Positions 59,501 through 62,500 of a DNA stretch of 64,000 nucleotides are shown here, in pieces (the stretch's first letter is position 1; each line of letters starts with the position of its first letter). The stretch is from assembly GCA_963978905.1 (NCBI GenBank), contig OZ022259.1:55694727-55758726 (forward strand). The letters are read 5' to 3'. The DNA is from Trichostrongylus colubriformis. Lineage: Eukaryota; Nematoda; Chromadorea; Rhabditida; Trichostrongylidae. The notes beneath the pieces are model-generated. The model saw only the letters and a list, made by a program, of their open reading frames with translations. It was not told the origin of the DNA and searched no databases. Position numbers and translations under genes: made by a program.

Positions 59501-62500
59501 TCGTAGAATGAAGAATGGATACGTATCGATCGTGATGATTGTGGAAGTGCGGAGTTGTGGAATTTGCGGAAATGAAGATACTTTCCGCTTCTTAGATTAT
59601 CTAATCATCCCGTCTCTTCACAGCATGGGAATTATTACGTATCTAACGCTTTTCCACGAAGTCGACGGTTTTTCATTTCCATAAAAATGTGAATTCCGCA
59701 ACTCCCAGTAGATACGTATCTTATCCCTTTCCGCAAATTCCACAGTTCCGCACATTGCGCAATTCTGTATTTCTACAAAAGCGCGAACTCTGCAAACCTG
59801 CACTTCCCGTCCCATTATTTCTCTAATTTCGTAGCGTGGAAATCGATACGTATCTAATGCTTTTCCTCAAATTCCACAATTCAGCGCCGCAATATATTTG
59901 GTGCACCCATTCCAGAGTCGGGTAAAAAAGTCCTTCAATGTATTCCAACTTTTCTTACTATATTCTGTTTTTGTAATTTATGAAGTTTCTGTGGTTTGCT
60001 ATACATTTGAGTTTGTTCTCAACATATTTATCTGAATTATTATCGTGCCACTAATTTGTTTAGTTAAACCCGTTTTGCCGGCGCACAATATCGCGTTATC
60101 ACATAGTAGAGTGGAAAAAGGAGCTCATGTCAGATCGTTGCTAGTAGCCCACATTACTACTACCACATAACTAACTTATGTGACGCATGCACTATTGCGC
60201 GACAGTGTTGGTGACCCAATATTTTCCTTTGTTTGAAGCGATACATTACAGTATTTATCTTCGTCTAAAACTGTGCGCGGTCCACCTCCGCTGCCTGCTT
60301 CACGTCTTCAGTCATCTCGTGTGGCTGACGCATGTATTTCAGTAAAGGTGAGTGATAGTTCTCGCATCTGTTGATCGCACTATATTCTCAATTTATCGCA
60401 ATTCGTGGCAATGTGTTACAGCATCCTCGTACGCTGATTTTGAATATATATGTGAAACAAGCTTGTGCTGACTGGCACTCGAAGATACACCCCACACTGT
60501 CACAAAGCAGGGAACCTGTGACAGTCGTATTTCTGACTTGGCTTTTAGAATGAAGCCGAAGAAGTAGTGTCTTCAACAACGGCGTCCGTCGACACTCCTC
60601 ATTCCAGTGGTTCAGGTGGTTCACGTCTTTTAGCAGCGCGTCCGTCCTCCTCGCAAACGAATCGCGATTTGGCAAAAGTTGTGGGGCAGGTGTGGTTCAT
60701 ATTGTCTTAGAATTACCAATGATTCTGTCATGCCTTTGTAGCATTTCAGATTCGCCCTAAAATTAACATAGAAGAAAGGGTGGGGTCCGACTCGCCGGTG
60801 CCTTCTTCGAGCTCTGTATCTAAAACTACAATAGGAGGGTCGTCGATGGCTAGCAATCAACAACGATCGTACGATGTTTTGCTGTTAGCCAAAGACGAAG
60901 TGCCGTTTAGGGAGAGGTTTAGTGAGTGACGTCAATTAGATTACCGCTTTTTCTTGAATGAATCCTCTTCTCGTTTTGGATAATCACTTCATCCTTTTAG
61001 TGACTATATACGTGAATTATTCATGTCGGCTTGGTCCTCATCTTGACCCCACAATGGTTAGTTCCCACATGACCTTTTAAGGTTCAATGCGGTTTTGAAC
61101 TACGGTATCAAGTGGCTATAACGACAGTATTGTTTTTATCTTGAGCGTATGTATTGAAGGTCGCTGGAATACGTCGCAAATTCGGACCGTTTGCAACGCT
61201 TCACGCTCTTCGTGAAGCGGTGCAACAGCTGCTAAACTGTTCAAAAGACGACGCAGTAACGTTTAATCTGGTACAACCGTCTGCTGTCACTCAATACTTA
61301 TCTGTTACCGGTAAGTCCCCGTTTCAACACCAGCACTATTATCGGTGTTACCGATGATAGTGCTGGTATTGAAGCGCGCAGGTGGGGTGGCTGTTTCATT
61401 ATCCACCACAGTGTATTTTATGATTTCGCACGCGATTGCGCGATCTTGCTGCGAAATCCTGCGAAGGAGATCCATAGGTACCATGAGACGGTGTGTGGCA
61501 CAATTCAAGGTAAACCACATACGTCAACGATTTGGCGCGCCGCACAAGAAGTTCGCTCATGAAATACAGGCGGAATAAGGAGCTCATTCGTGGGGTTTTA
61601 GACTTTTCATTTCCTTTTTTCCTTTATTGTGATGCCAGGTAACACCTCTTCTATCAATATGTTTTATCTATTTATTTGTGTTTCATGTTAAATAACAGAC
61701 TAAATTATGACATCAGCTCTAAGTTTTTTCGGAATGCTTTATCTTTTTACTTTTACAACTCCTAGAGTTACGGGCTACCTAAAGAAACAGTCGGAATTAC
61801 CATGAATAAATCTCTCTTAAAAGCACCCTAAGAAATGCAGTATATAAACAGAAACGCGGAAAAACTGAGAAGTTTGCTCTACTCCAAAGCAGAAATCGAA
61901 TAACTGGAAAAAGAGCAACTCCTTTGAGTTCCCGCCGAGCAAATATCGTGACGGCCGTTGGCCAGCAGAGCGCAGTTCGAATTTTAGCACCCAATGTTGA
62001 TTTACTTGTCGCAGTGCGTCCTTGAACATCTGGTTGTCACTTCTTCACTTCTAGAGCCCTAGTGCATGAACCTCCTCGGACGTCCTACCTCGTAGGACGT
62101 CACTTTGAGGAGCTCTATCTCCGCCGGATTCGTGTTTTCTTTTGCCTTAGTGAGCAAATACAACATGAATACATGGGTAACAGACGAACTCAAATTTCCG
62201 TGGTTGACTCTTCAAGCTTGCTCACACTTAGTTATTCACACTGACAAGGGAGGTCTTTCAGGTCATGACGCGCTTTCGGAAAACGGTTTTTTCCATTACA
62301 TGTAGGTTTCTACATGAAATATATAACTGACTTCCATTTTTGCTGCGCGGCCCTACAAATGCCAAAAATTATAGAAACGCATCCTCCTTGCAACTGTGAT
62401 CATGTGCAGATCCAATGGTGTTGCTATTTCACGTCCAAAACAAAGTCAAATACGGAAAATGAAATCTTATTTCCACCACGTACTAAAAGTGCGTAGCAGT

